DNA from: Asterella californica
Lineage: Eukaryota; Streptophyta; Marchantiopsida; Marchantiales; Aytoniaceae
NCBI GenBank assembly: GCA_036924285.1
Contig: JAYKYS010000001.1
Location: forward strand, 39,741,501-39,805,500
Reading direction: 5' to 3'
Length of the DNA: 64,000 bases
The stretch's first letter is position 1. Each line of letters begins with the position of its first letter. A model generated the notes under the pieces. It did not search any database, was not told the DNA's origin, and worked only from the letters and a program-made list of their open reading frames with translations. Position numbers and translations under genes: made by a program. Below, one piece after another: positions 10,331 through 22,600 of the stretch.

Positions 10331-13300
10331 AAATGCCCCAACTCCTCGTGGGCATGTCGAACTAATGGTGCTCTGTGCGACGAATGTGATACAACATGCA
10401 TCTTATCATCCTCTCACACACAAAGAACATGTTTTCTTTCACATCGAAACCTCTTGGCTCGCTGAAGAACACGATCTCGCTCCTTGGCATATGACTTGCG
10501 GAAGAGTCATCATAGAAACTGAGATCTTCAATTACTATGGTTGGCTATAGATTATCGTTTCAGTCGACAAGCATCATTGGCATCCTTCTCACCACATTTT
10601 CTGCTATACGGTTGAGAACCAGATTTACTTGCGATCATTCGTCGTGATTTTTCTGAGGTTGTGAACCTTGAGTGATCCAGATATGTGGGTGAGACTATCT
10701 TCTCAACGAGCTGAGATGTTTCAGTGAGTTATGCCGATGGCATTTGAGAACTTGTCGAACTTGTCGATGCGACTATTTGAAGAGGAGGTTATCGACCATC
10801 AATTCACAAGTTTCATCTTGACGATTACTTGTATTTGTAGCAAACAACACTGACGTCACTGAATGTGACTGCAGGACAAACTATCTTACAAGTGTGTGAG
10901 GTGTTACCGTTTGATGTTCTCGTGTTAGAAGGCCGTGATGATGTAGGTTGGAACATGTGCGTAATGTCATCTTCTTGACATCGACGGTTCTGTGGTTCCA
11001 AGCTAGGCAGTTGTACGTGCAGGTATGAGGTGTATGTTATGTGGATCTGCTAGTGGAACGACCACTATGTTGTTATGTGATCGTTGTTCGAGAAGATGAC
11101 ACATGTCATGTTTGACACAACCTCTCACCATAGTTCCTCAAAGATGATGGATATGTCCTCTGTGTAGTTAGCGGGGTAGATCATTTGATCTTCACGTGGT
11201 ATGGATTGTAGACAAGTGACTAACGATGAGACGACATAGCACCGGGCCTCCTGATCTTCGCACCTAAGAAGATGCATATCACATAGTTGGATCAGATGAC
11301 TATCTGGAGTTCGAGGGAACAAACCGACGGGCTAAGGAGGCAATTGTGGTATACTTGTGTATGTTTATGACACTCTGTGCTTGTTATGTAATTCGTAGTT
11401 TAGACAGCTTTGTATGTTGTGTAGTGATGTGTATGCGCACGACAATTGTCACGTCATTTTTGTCATTTGCTAGTTCGGCCGAGTTTGAAGTGGAGCACGT
11501 CGTTACTGCCGATAGTTCTGGTAGTGTCATTAGGGCCGTTAGCGGAGTTTCTTGGATGAAGATCACCAAGGAGTATATTTCGAGTTTGAGCATGTATTCT
11601 CTCACTTTTCTCGAGTTGAGCTTTCAAACTCCTAGCTATGGTAGATGCGCTTAATGAGTAGAACCTGGATTCTCTACAAGCATAGAGTGGGTTTGGCTTG
11701 ATTTGTGAGTGATCTGTTGCTGGTTGGCAGGCTCTCTGATGCATATTATTTATAGATTCACAAATAACTAAAACTCAAGAACTTTGTTGTACATTCATAA
11801 TACAATCGATTGTAGAATTAATGTTCGGAATTTTTCTTTACTTCTGAATCAAATAATCATTTTAGAATTGTTCCATGAAAAGGTATTGTTGATATATATC
11901 AGTTCTTTTGACAACTTCTAATTGTATAATATGTATTTCTTGAGATTGATACTTAACACCCATTTTTTAAGTTTATTTTCAGATCTGTTTTAGTCCGACA
12001 TAGTTCGTCATGGCGGTTTCCGACCGAATGTCATATCCAACACAAAAGAAGAACATTTTGCTCCAGATCTGTTATTCCTGAGTTCGAACCTACTCGGCAA
12101 GGTTTCCCTCTTAACACAACTTTTAAACCCTCGGTGCCCTAGAAATAGTCCTGAGAAACGGCAGGGTTAGCAGTTTGGGAACAAAAATTTGAAACAATTA
12201 AAACGAAAATGCTTTCGCTGATAAACTTTTTGCAGGAAGGAAAATCTGTCCAGTAAGGAATTAAATCAAAGCTCTCCAAGAGGTTTACAATCTGTAATTC
12301 ACTTCAAACGAAACTGTTGAGCATCGATTGAAAATGTTGGGAGAGAAGGTTTTGTGGTTTCTTGGAACAAAACCGGATATTCTCTCTACTTGATACAGGA
12401 GGAAAAAAAATTTATATATGTATATATATATAGGTTTTATTAAAAAAATTATACAACAGATATTCGGAAAAATGAATATATAAAGGAACAATATTCGTTT
12501 CTTGCTTTTATACCCGCACTGGGGTTTAATATGTGTTTGTCGGGATTGATATAGTTGAGACAAATACATTTGTAAGTTAGAGGATTTAGTTGAAGATTTA
12601 TCAAACTCGTCTTAACCTTCTATCGCAAAAAGATGATGGGCGAAAAGAAGATATGACTTAGGTGCTCGGAGCCAATGTTGAAAAAGCTTTGATCGCAATC
12701 AGCGAAAAGTCGAGACTTCATTCAGGTTTTGAAACAAACTGTTTGCGCACTTTTGAGTGAATTGAGTTGGCAGTACGGTAGCATTTCTTGATGGAAAAGT
12801 ACAGTACGACTGGAACGTGTTTAGGGTTTAGTCACTCTTAACTGATTCCATCTTCACGGCAGCTCCAAAAGGCTCGCGAATTCGGAGTGGAATTTTCCAC
12901 CGGCAACAGAGAGTCGGAATGAAATTTTCCACCACGCTCAACAGTGTTACAATCTGAGATGACATGGGAGGGCACTCCTCTACTGTAGTTCTATCCTTCC
13001 TTGTATATGGTTTCACATACTGAGGCTGAATGAGCTTGAATGTGCTTTGCGCAAAAGTGAACGATGTTGCTGATAACGATGCTCCCCCACTTTGTGGAGC
13101 CGGACGAGGCCTAAGACAAAATCCAATTAAACTGTATTAGTTAGCTCCAAGCGCAGTGCACAAGATTCAACTGGTTTTTTTATTTAATGCGATTTTTCCA
13201 TGTGTCCACAGAACTAACTCGTGACTACCACTCTGCAAGTCCGCTCACAGAAACATTTAAATCTGAAAAACCATACCATAATCGAAAGTGAGTTTAGTCC

Positions 13301-14748
13301 CTCGACACCAACTGATTCAGGAATCACTCCTCCTTGTCCTTCGTAAAGCGAGAATATAAACCAGTTCAAGTCATGGAATATAACCGGGAATAAAATAGAC
13401 CGAGTCTCCAACAATCCACAAACCAAGCAGATCCACCGCGATCCTTCCTTCTATACTGGAAACGGAACATCTGCGAACAATCAACTGTACAACTCAACCA
13501 GAAACCAACAGTAGAACTTAAATAACCTGATGGAAGACAGTTACAGCCAGAATATGACTCCCAGTCATCACACCTTGCAAGACATACTCCTGATGCAGGT
13601 TCAAGATTCGAACCCAAAAGCCAAGCACAGTCTAGGGGTGATTCAAGAGATAGACGTGCTAGAATCAATCATTTTTTCTACAGCTAGTTGCAGCTCAGAT
13701 ACAAGGTCTTGAACTGCAGGCCAGGCGGTGACCACCCCAACATCAGGACGCCCAAGTTGGAACATCTTAGCTTTCATGCTAAGATAGAACCTTGTCTGTT
13801 TCAATGGATTGTCCAAACCCTAATCAGTCCGAATTTCATACACTATCAATATTCAAACAACTGTCTGAGTGAGCCTATTAAATGATCCTAAAGGTAACTT
13901 ACTGACGTGCTTTATTGCACCATATAGTTACTCATGCAGCGTTCTCAGACCAATACTTTATAACTTGGAAGACATACTGTTACAACATACTAACCACTCC
14001 TTCCTAACAAGGCTAGTCAAGGACAGAGCTGAAAAGCACTCCTTCGTTTGCTGATCATCTTCTGCAAATTGATCTCCACAAATCGGCTAGGCCACTTCCA
14101 CGAAGTTCCTTTGTATGATTCTTGTTCACCCAGGGTATCATCAATGCGCAAGGAGACTCCAATGCTTACATGTAGAATGATAGTTCATTCATACACGTTC
14201 GTCGTAGGGTGGATTGAAACAGGAGAAGAGGCTAGCCACAATCAATACTGATGATGTTACTGTGATGAGCTTGGTAATACTCTGGGAGGGTACAGTACTT
14301 CCACAGCTGCTTATGGCCTCTTTTCTCCTCGTCAAAGGTCGCGCATGTGGCCCTTTCTTCGATTCGACTCACCCCTTACCAGGGACATTTGTGAAAATTG
14401 TACCTTCTAATCCACCCCACTGTCAATGAAGATGGAGAGAACTATGCCCTTACATGGGTGAAGCATTCTCTCACGGACTCCACATTGAGCATTCTCATGA
14501 ACTACCGCAAAAGACAACCTCTGCTGATGTAGTCCATGCTCCCTCCCTCCCTCCGGCACGGGCAGCAGTCGCAAGATAAATACCCTTGAGTAACAGAATT
14601 ACTATCAATCTTGGAGCATGTCACTGAATCATCTGCTTGAAGACCATCACCAATCCGGTCCATGGCTCTCATTACAATATCCGCAACTTCCAAGCTTCTG
14701 TCCTGCTCTTACTTCAGCTTCGACCCTTGAGAAAAATGAAGGTTACCT
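10331..14748. other. No confident gene; probable 3' side of the LOTUS-like gene at the right end
   Basis: The first 1.4 kb still looks like decayed repeat DNA. Short open frames here do not resemble known proteins. An AT-rich tract with a TATATA run lies near 12,412-12,432. The part nearest 14,748 is downstream of the stop codon of the minus-strand gene, so it probably holds that gene's 3' untranslated region. A GAG/GTAACC donor-like site follows the stop immediately, which would allow an intron in the 3' untranslated region. Confidence 0.5.
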
Positions 14749-17700
14749 CTACTTTACATGGATGCCCTTGCTGGGAAGAACCCACGCCCTCTTTGAGTCC
14801 TTCGGATCAGGAGTGGTTTGGTAAGCGATAGTTACCCTCGGTGGCGTCTGTTCCACTACAGGTTGTGCGTCCGACCCTCCAGAATCTTCTTCCTGCTCAC
14901 CTATATCTTCGTCTTCTTCAAAATCATAATCATCATCATTATCCACTGCATCAAACTCTTCCTCGGAATCTGTAAACTGCCATTCGTCTAGATTGATGGC
15001 TGGCCCCTTACCAGTAACACGCAGTTGAGCATAAGCCAGTGCGACAGAATCCTCCATATCCTCATCACCCTCGTCTTTTCGTACCTTCAAGCCCTCGCTA
15101 CTACCAGGAACATGTACTCTCTCATCTTCTCTTCTTACATCTTCACTAGTACCGCTGCGGACATAAACCCTCTCATCATCTGCTTCCCTTACGTTGCTCC
15201 CAGAAACATACACTTCCTTGTCTTCATTATCCCCACTCTCCGACTCCCCGTCACCCTCACTGTCCCCATTGTACTCTTCCTCCAGATGGCCACTGTCTTT
15301 ATAGACCGCAGTTCCGGCATCTGCAGTCCCCGCGGTCTCCGCAAACTCTGCTAGTCTCTCCCCTCTCTCATCGAGGAAAACTGCATCAGTTGTCACAGGG
15401 TTTTCACCTCCCACCACCATCGAAATCGGACTGTCTGAAAGATGCTCCCCTTGAGGATTATCCTCTACCACTGCAGTCTCCGCTATTTCCTCAGGTATGT
15501 CCTCCACCTCAGGTCGGTTAGCAACACTATCATCCACAGTGGCTTCGTCGACCCTTTCACTCGGAGGGGCTACACTGCCCTCTAGCTCAACCCGTGCTTC
15601 CGTCAGCTCTTTGGGATCCTCATGTTTTACTGCCTCCGTTGCTGCTTTCTCAGCCGTATCATGCAAAGACCCTTCCTCAGACTCGGAATCTGATCGATGA
15701 TCTTCCTCGCTGGATTTGTCTTCCTTCTGTGAAGCTTTGTCCCCGAACTCTCGATCCAAAGCGGCTACCCTTTCTTGTACAGATTGCATATCTCCTCGCG
15801 ATGGATCAAACTGAACCATTATCTCTGGCACCCCAAGAAGGGCTGCATCCTGATGAACAGGATCTTGTACCTCGCCCGCCCAGGTGTAAACTTCACAGTG
15901 AGGAAACCGTTTCTCCAACAAATCACTCATATCCCTGAGGAAGCAGGAGACGGGAGACAGAGGCCTGCTTTTTGATGCCTCATACCCACAGTCCTGTAGG
16001 CAAGCAGCAAAAGACCTTCCATCAAGATCAAGGAACCATCCTTCAAGGAGATTGGCCCAAAGACCAGCTGAGTTGAAAACCGAGGCCCACCACAGGACCT
16101 GTCTGTATCCGTTTCTCGTTGCAGCAAGAATTCTAAGATTCTTCGGGGTCTTTGAAAGCCGCGCATATCGCTCTGTAAGGGACTCCTTACAAACTACATC
16201 TGGCATATCTCGCAAGAGCTTTTTTATTTTTGTTTTAGAACCTAGCTCCTGTCCGGTTCGGTCCTTGTAGATCTTGTTCAGGTCGCCCCAGGCAACTCCT
16301 TTTTCACTGTATTCTGGAGAGCCGAGTAAGAGTCGAATTTCATGCTTGAACCTTAATGAGGCAGGAGTGGGTGAATGTGCAGCCCTTAGAGTTATTCCAG
16401 TTTCAAAACTCTCCACCCGTTGAGCGACGAGACCAGAGGGAATGGGGACTCCCCCCGCGAGCACTTCGCCTTCCGAATGCTTTGATCCGTTCTCCGATCC
16501 ATCATCTGCACCATCATCCTCTTCATCCTCTAAGGCATGCAACATCAGGTTCACGAACAGCTCATCAAAACTGCCAACATCAGTCTCCTCCATCTTACAG
16601 TCCACCAATTCAAGCAACGGAAATTTCGAAGCTTTTTCACTTGAGTCGTTGAGTTTGACAAGCAAGCTACCATCGTCATCTGATCCAAGACGAACGAAGT
16701 CCATCATGTCATCCAAGAGGAGACGAATCTCCTCGAAATCGGCCAACTGAAACTTTGAGCTCAAGAACCTCTCCAACTTCCCCGGTTCGGCGCAGCTGTA
16801 CCCACTGTTTTGAAGAACCTCCCAAAGCTTCCCATGCTGAGCTTCCTGAAGGCGACGGAGGAAATCGGATAGCTGCAACCCCTCTAGAGCCGCACTGGTC
16901 AAGACCGCATGGACGGAGGACCGAAGACCTGTCCGAAGGGTGTTCAAAATCCTCTTATTAGCTTCAAGGGGTACGAGGAAGACCCAATCGGGGTCATTGT
17001 CATGGAACAAAAATATGTCGTTCCAGGACCTGGCAAGCTCCAACACCGAACTGAACCCGAGAAACTGCAGATCTAGACTGCCCTTGAATGTTGATTCATA
17101 CAGCTCATGCAGACGGCTCACTTCTACACCTTGTCCTTTATTGTGGAAAGCTAGAAGGATTCGTAAGCAAAATCTAGCCTGCAGAATTTCAGACTCCAGA
17201 GGAGATGCTGGCCCGGGGTTCAAATCGTGTCTTCGGATTTCTTTCTTCAGCCCACGCATAGTAAGTGAACTTCCGACCTTATATGTCGTGTTCAACTTCT
17301 CCGGTTGGAAATTCAACTGAGGTTCGATAACAGTTGGTTCTGCAAAGACCGCGTGCAAGTCGTAAGCCAAATGCAACGTTAAGATTGTACAGTAGCTCAA
17401 CTGGCATTCATACATGTACGGGTCTTGACGAGACCTCAGTGAAGAAACCAAAAGAACTGGCTGAAAGAGTAATCTGCAGCTTTCTGATCAGTCCAAGCAC
17501 TCTTTGACGTGAGCATCTGATATATACAACACGTAAGAACTGCCAAGGGTCTTGCCAAAATCGTAGGGAACTTTCACCGTCAAAATCAAGCTCCCTACGT
17601 ACGCACAACCTTATACCTACGGACAGGAAACTTCAACTTAAGCGACTGCGACTTCCAATCATCCAATCCAAATATGCATTTCAACAGAACATGAGACTAG

Positions 17701-20331
17701 CGGAATGGCAGTCCCGACATATTAGTGCAGAAACAAGCGTAGACTTAAATGAAGCCAGAAAGTCTGTTAGCAGAAGCGCTGAAAGTTCAGCCGCTTTTTG
17801 CCACTCCGACCTCGAACATCTTATTAAAATAGCAAATAATATGCAGAGCTTGACGGATCCAAACGTAGCAGTCGTTAAACAAAGAGCAAAATTGCGGAAA
17901 GTACAATAACGATCGTGAAGGGAAACAAAAGTAGTATCCATGCTTGACAGCAGTCGGGAAGCCTTTCGCAACATACGGTGAGCTCCGAAGAGAAAATCAT
18001 AAGCATGCATCCAATGCTACCGCCCAGATACAACGATGCATTGCTTTGTATACAGGTACAGATTATATCTAAGCTGATGGCGTGGAGCCGCAAGGGAAGG
18101 ACAGGCAACATTACCGGAACCGAGGCTGAGATCCTCAACAACATGAAACAGTGTTTCGCGAAACAGCATAAAGTGAAACCTAGGCATGGGATAACACGTT
18201 CGCTTTGCGACCAATATCTAGCATGACTTTAGCATCACTTCACTCTTCAAACGCGCGAGGAAACGTGTCAGAAACGTGCCGTCACTCCCGGTTATCAATC
18301 AGCTGCAAAATGTAAGTGCATGTACACTCGACAGCATGAAAAGACACTCCGTACAGAAAAAAATTCCTTACCTGCTGATGTCTCCTGTACATTCTCCAAT
18401 TCGGTTGCGTGTCTTTTTTCCGGCGTGTAGAAAATACTCCTACTTGAAGGAGACCTGTTAATAAGGAGGATACCGTCACTTAACGCAGGATCTTCCGCAT
18501 CAGCACCAAGACTCGCTCCCCGTTTGTTCCCATCCTTCTCACAGACCACGATATCGGGCATGTCCTTGACCAGACACTCAACGGTGGGGGTGTCATAACC
18601 ATGCTCGGTAAGTATCTCGACCAAGGGCTTCCCCAGCGCCTCTGAACACTTCTCCTCGAGCTGTTCAAATGACATCTTCTCGGAGGACTCTTTCAGGACA
18701 TCAAACAAGATCCGCCTTAGGCCGGACCTAATCCCCGCGACGGCCCGACGGTTCTTCGCAGAATCGACGAGAACAAGCTCTCCGTCCTTCTCCAGTCGTG
18801 ACCTCTGTACAATATGTGGCATGACACGGCAAAGTTTTGCAGCAGATCCAAAGCCTGTTTCTTCCACGTCTCTTCCAAACTTCTTCCTGTAGACACTGGA
18901 AAACGCTGAAAGCTTTCTGTCTTGGCCTTCAAACAGGGGGCAAACGAGAACAACCCGCACCTGATATTCAAGCTTGGCCCTCTTTGCAGGACTTAGCTCC
19001 AAGTATGCTTCATAGATTTCATCGTCGCCATCGTCTTCATCTCGTACCAAGCCGCTAACCGAAAGTTCTTTCTCGCTTTCCGAGTAGAGTTCATTCTCAT
19101 ACTTCTTGATCTTGAACCCAGAACCACTTGGACTCGGCAGATCGATGAAGGCCTCCCCAGCAGAGACTTTTGGATACGCAGAAAACTCATTTTCCCTATC
19201 CTCTCGAAACTCCATCTCACTCCTCACGGCAGAGATCCTCGCATACCCCGACGACTCCCGCTCAGGATCTTTTCTGTATCCAGCTTCACTGCCTGCCACA
19301 GATATCCTTGCATACGAAGAAAAGCCTCTCTCTGCATCCTTATCATGTTCATACTCACTCCCTGCTATGGACACCCTTGCATACCCAGAAAGTTCCCTTT
19401 CGGTCTCCCTAACGTGGTCACTATCTGCGACAGAAATCCTCGCATACGCTGGGGGCTCACGGTCAATGTCCCTCCCATGATCACTCCCTGCCGCTGACAC
19501 TCTAGCGTATCTGTCCGCATGGTTCTGATCTGCTTCACTCCCTGCCCTCGAAACCCTTGCGAATCCAGTGAAACTTTCTCTGTCCATCTCTTTACCTTCA
19601 CTCCCGGCCACTGAAACTCGTGCATTTGTTTCTCCATAGTTGAAATCCACTTCGCTGCCAGCGACAGAAACTCTAGCATACCCAGCATCCTTTTCAACCT
19701 CGCTGCCTGCTACCGAAACTTTGGCGTATGAACCATCATCTTTGTCGTTATCCTCCACTGCCATGGAAACTCTTGCATAGGGTGAGAAGTCCCGGTCAAT
19801 GTACTTTCGGTGTTCGACATCTGTGGTACCTGGAACAGATATTCTTGCGTATGGTGAAAACTCAACGTCATCAACTTTAATCTTGGCGTAGCCTGAAAAT
19901 CCTCCATCTATGTCCTCAAAACTTCCGTTTGATGCAGAAGCCTCCTCCTCCTCTTCGTCTCCTTGCTCGTAAGCGGACTCATCAGAATACTCAGGGCCCT
20001 CCTCTTCAGTTCCAAATCCACCGTCGTCCTCTTCATCATTGTCGGGAGCGCCAGTCTTGACACGAGGGCTGCCCGCAATCCTCAGAGAAGCATACGAGTC
20101 GACGATCGAATGCTTCTCATCATCGTCTACCTTGACCGAGGGGGCAATCCTGACATTCTTCTCACTCTTCTGGACCGAACGCACACTTCGATCATCCCTG
20201 TCTGTTTCTGTCGTTGTGATCACTGTTTTCTTGGTCATCTCATTGATCCGTGGATTTATACCAGGACCCCCTGTCCCTGTTTCAATCATCTTATGCTCAC
20301 CTGCCAGATAATTCGATGACACATCAGTCAT
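14749..20331 (-). CDS. Acidic protein with YARVSVAGSE-type motif array and three tandem pairs of OST-HTH/LOTUS-like domains
   Basis: Two long open frames are joined by one intron. Exon 1 is 20331-18372, ending CAG/GTAAGG; exon 2 is 17339-14749, entered after TCTTTGCAG. The join keeps phase exactly and predicts 1516 residues. Residues 148-395 hold about 13 copies of a motif like YARVSVAGSE separated by charged spacers; related YASLRIAG (80-87) and YAQLRVTG (1423-1430) lie near the two ends. Domain-like blocks follow at about 449-524, 526-608, 702-778, 781-884, 982-1048 and 1053-1143. The first has SAFSSVYRKKFGRDV and a later MPHIV, the usual look of OST-HTH/LOTUS winged helices, and others end in MPDIV or MPDVV. 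Each second member of a pair starts with a block like NRRAVAGIRSGLRRIL. The C-terminal third is acidic and disordered. LOTUS domains bind RNA (G-quadruplexes) or Vasa-type helicases; here that role is inference. No NYN nuclease domain is seen. The full protein is not recognised, and extra untranslated exons are possible. Confidence 0.82.
17340..18371 (-). other. Intron of the LOTUS-like gene (1032 bp)
   Basis: The donor is CAG/GTAAGG at 18372/18371 and the acceptor is TTTGCAG at 17340. Upstream of the acceptor, CTTAACG and TTACGAC are possible branch sites. The codon split is G/AA, making glutamate 654, and both exons stay in frame. Open frames crossing the intron on the minus strand end quickly, which supports splicing over a single continuous frame. 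Confidence 0.8.
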
Positions 20332-22600
20332 GCTTGGTCTGGCACTACCAGCCTATCTCAGATGCAACCACACGATCGTAAGGTCGTCTTGGAACAGCAA
20401 GCCCGGCTCCTGACGAATACCTAGGTAAGTTTCCTGATGCCCAGGAGCAGGGAGTATGTGTCTCCAGATGCTGGAACTTTGTGGTCCCCTATCTAAACCA
20501 TCCATAGTAAATGCAAGGAATGACGAACGAAGGTCCTACACAGGACAATCCACCTTCTATCGCACGCTTCTTTCATTCCTGGGGCATTACTTGCCCTCAA
20601 CGCCAAAAGTTTTATCGACGGTGTCCTTTTAGGCCTTCACCGAACTGGGCTTCAATCTGTAGTCCACACGATCTTTATAGGACGAAGTCAGGCAAGAACA
20701 CAAACTCCAGTGTACTTCGAAACATTTTCTGGCATCACTACCCTTTCCTGCTTCCCTATCGAAGAACGCCCATTCAGCTCTCGCCAGTAGAAGTCGGTCA
20801 TACCTTTTGATTTTGACCTGCACGTAATAAGCACTGAGTTAGAAACACCGCGACCTCTAAATGACGACTAGATAATCAACAAATCAAGAGGTGAAATCCT
20901 GCCCCCGTACTGAAATAAGTTCAAATCACTCGGGTTCGCTCACAAAGCCGACCGCGATGAAGAAAACAAATCCACGAAAGTGCCTCCTACGAGTCGCTTT
21001 TCGGACTCCTGGATCTCTCTATCCTCCGCACTCGTGCCCCACTCATCCACAGGACGAGTACTGTACTTATAATCCAAGTTTCGAGAGTAGAAGCAAGACT
21101 CACGTCCAACACACAACCCAACCCTCTCGATTTCCTTGCAATGCTCGGATTCAGAAAGTACATTACGACCGAGAGTGTAAGGCATGGGGACAGGGCGTCC
21201 TCCGACAAACTAACCTGTCAACACAAGAGCATAGACGACCACATCATTCCTCGCTTTTTGCTCTTCTTTTCTCCACCCTGTAAAGCATCAATCACCGACC
21301 CGATCCAAGATTTCCATCTGCGCAGACCAAACCTTCATCTTCAGTGCACACAGAGTGACAACTCCACAGATCGCTCTTGTCTCCTGTAATGTCGCGACCA
21401 ATGTTCTTTCCAAGCATCCACCAACTGCGATTTTATCTCGCCTTCTCCAACGCGCCGCAGAAGTAAAAGCACAAGACGACTAAGGACACTGAGAAGAGGA
21501 GTGCACCTCCTCAGACCCAGGCCCACAAGACACAACAAAACTTCACTTTCCTTCAACATTCAACCGGTCCACTCACCTGATCTTCGCCTATCACTTCGAG
21601 ACGGAGATGCGGAAACGAGTTCATTGCACTCTTCTACCAAACCAAAACCGTGGATGGACCAATCGTCCTTCATAACCTGTATATCTACCTAGAATCAAAT
21701 CAGCGATGAATGGTAAAAACAACGAAAGAATGCTCCTGGATAGAGTCGATCTGCAGATAGTCTTCCTGGCGGCCAGACTCTGACATCAGGAACCACAGTG
21801 GTGTTTCCAACTCAAGGAGCTGACCATGACAAATCACGAGAGATAAAAGAATCACGCCAACTCCAATGCTTCAGATCCCCTCCCATCCGCTACTCGCTTA
21901 TCAAAAACTGTGATGAAAACAACAGCGCCAGGAACGAGGCAGACAGCATCCAGAGACTTGGACAACCAACCAGACAGACAGAAGGACTGATCACGCAACC
22001 GAACAGACAGAAGGCGCACCTGCAAATGGATGGATTTCCAGGGGAAGGGGGGAAAGGTCAGAGACGGACGGATGGAGCAGTGAAAACCAGAAGCGAAACT
22101 CGAAGGAACTCCTTCGCTTCACTTGTCTCCTTCTTTCTTCCCTGCTGCAACACCAGCTGGATCCATCTTCCCCTCTGACAACACTGCACTGAGTGCACTC
22201 CTCCCTCTCTCGACTGAGTCAGTCGGTCAAAGCTAAATCATTGCGTTCTCTCTCTTCCCATATCGAGCGGCTCCTCCTCTCCACTGTCGAACTGCTCGTG
22301 GTCCCGCTCTTCTCTCGTGATATATTTCCTACTCTCTCCTGCTGTTTTAGAGTCTAGCTCCTTTCTTTGAAGCTTCTCGCGGTGATCTGTTTCCTTTTAC
22401 TGTAATCCGCTATTTCTCTACTTTCTCATCTCCCTCCTATTTTGCACGAATGGATATCCCTCTCCTTTTTCCCCCCAACTCGGGTTTTATTTCTAACTTT
22501 CATTTAGGATTTTTAACTTGTAGTCGGTAATTAGCTAATTCTCTCACTCGCTTAGCTTTGGCTTCTATTTGTTATTCTTGATTTTAAATCTTCAGTCAAG
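20332..22600 (-). promoter_or_regulatory. Probable 5' leader and promoter side of the LOTUS-like gene
   Basis: There is no convincing coding exon here. The stretch 22,200-22,450 is rich in CT on plus, that is GA on the sense strand, like the leader of AUG6 in this window. The initiator ATG at 20331 would be about 2 kb from that region, so one or more introns in the leader are likely. No TATA box or transcription start can be fixed by eye. Confidence 0.4.

Noticed and set aside
13575..13640. B-box-like GATTCGAACCC suggesting a tRNA gene
   Set aside because: No A box or stems at the required distances.
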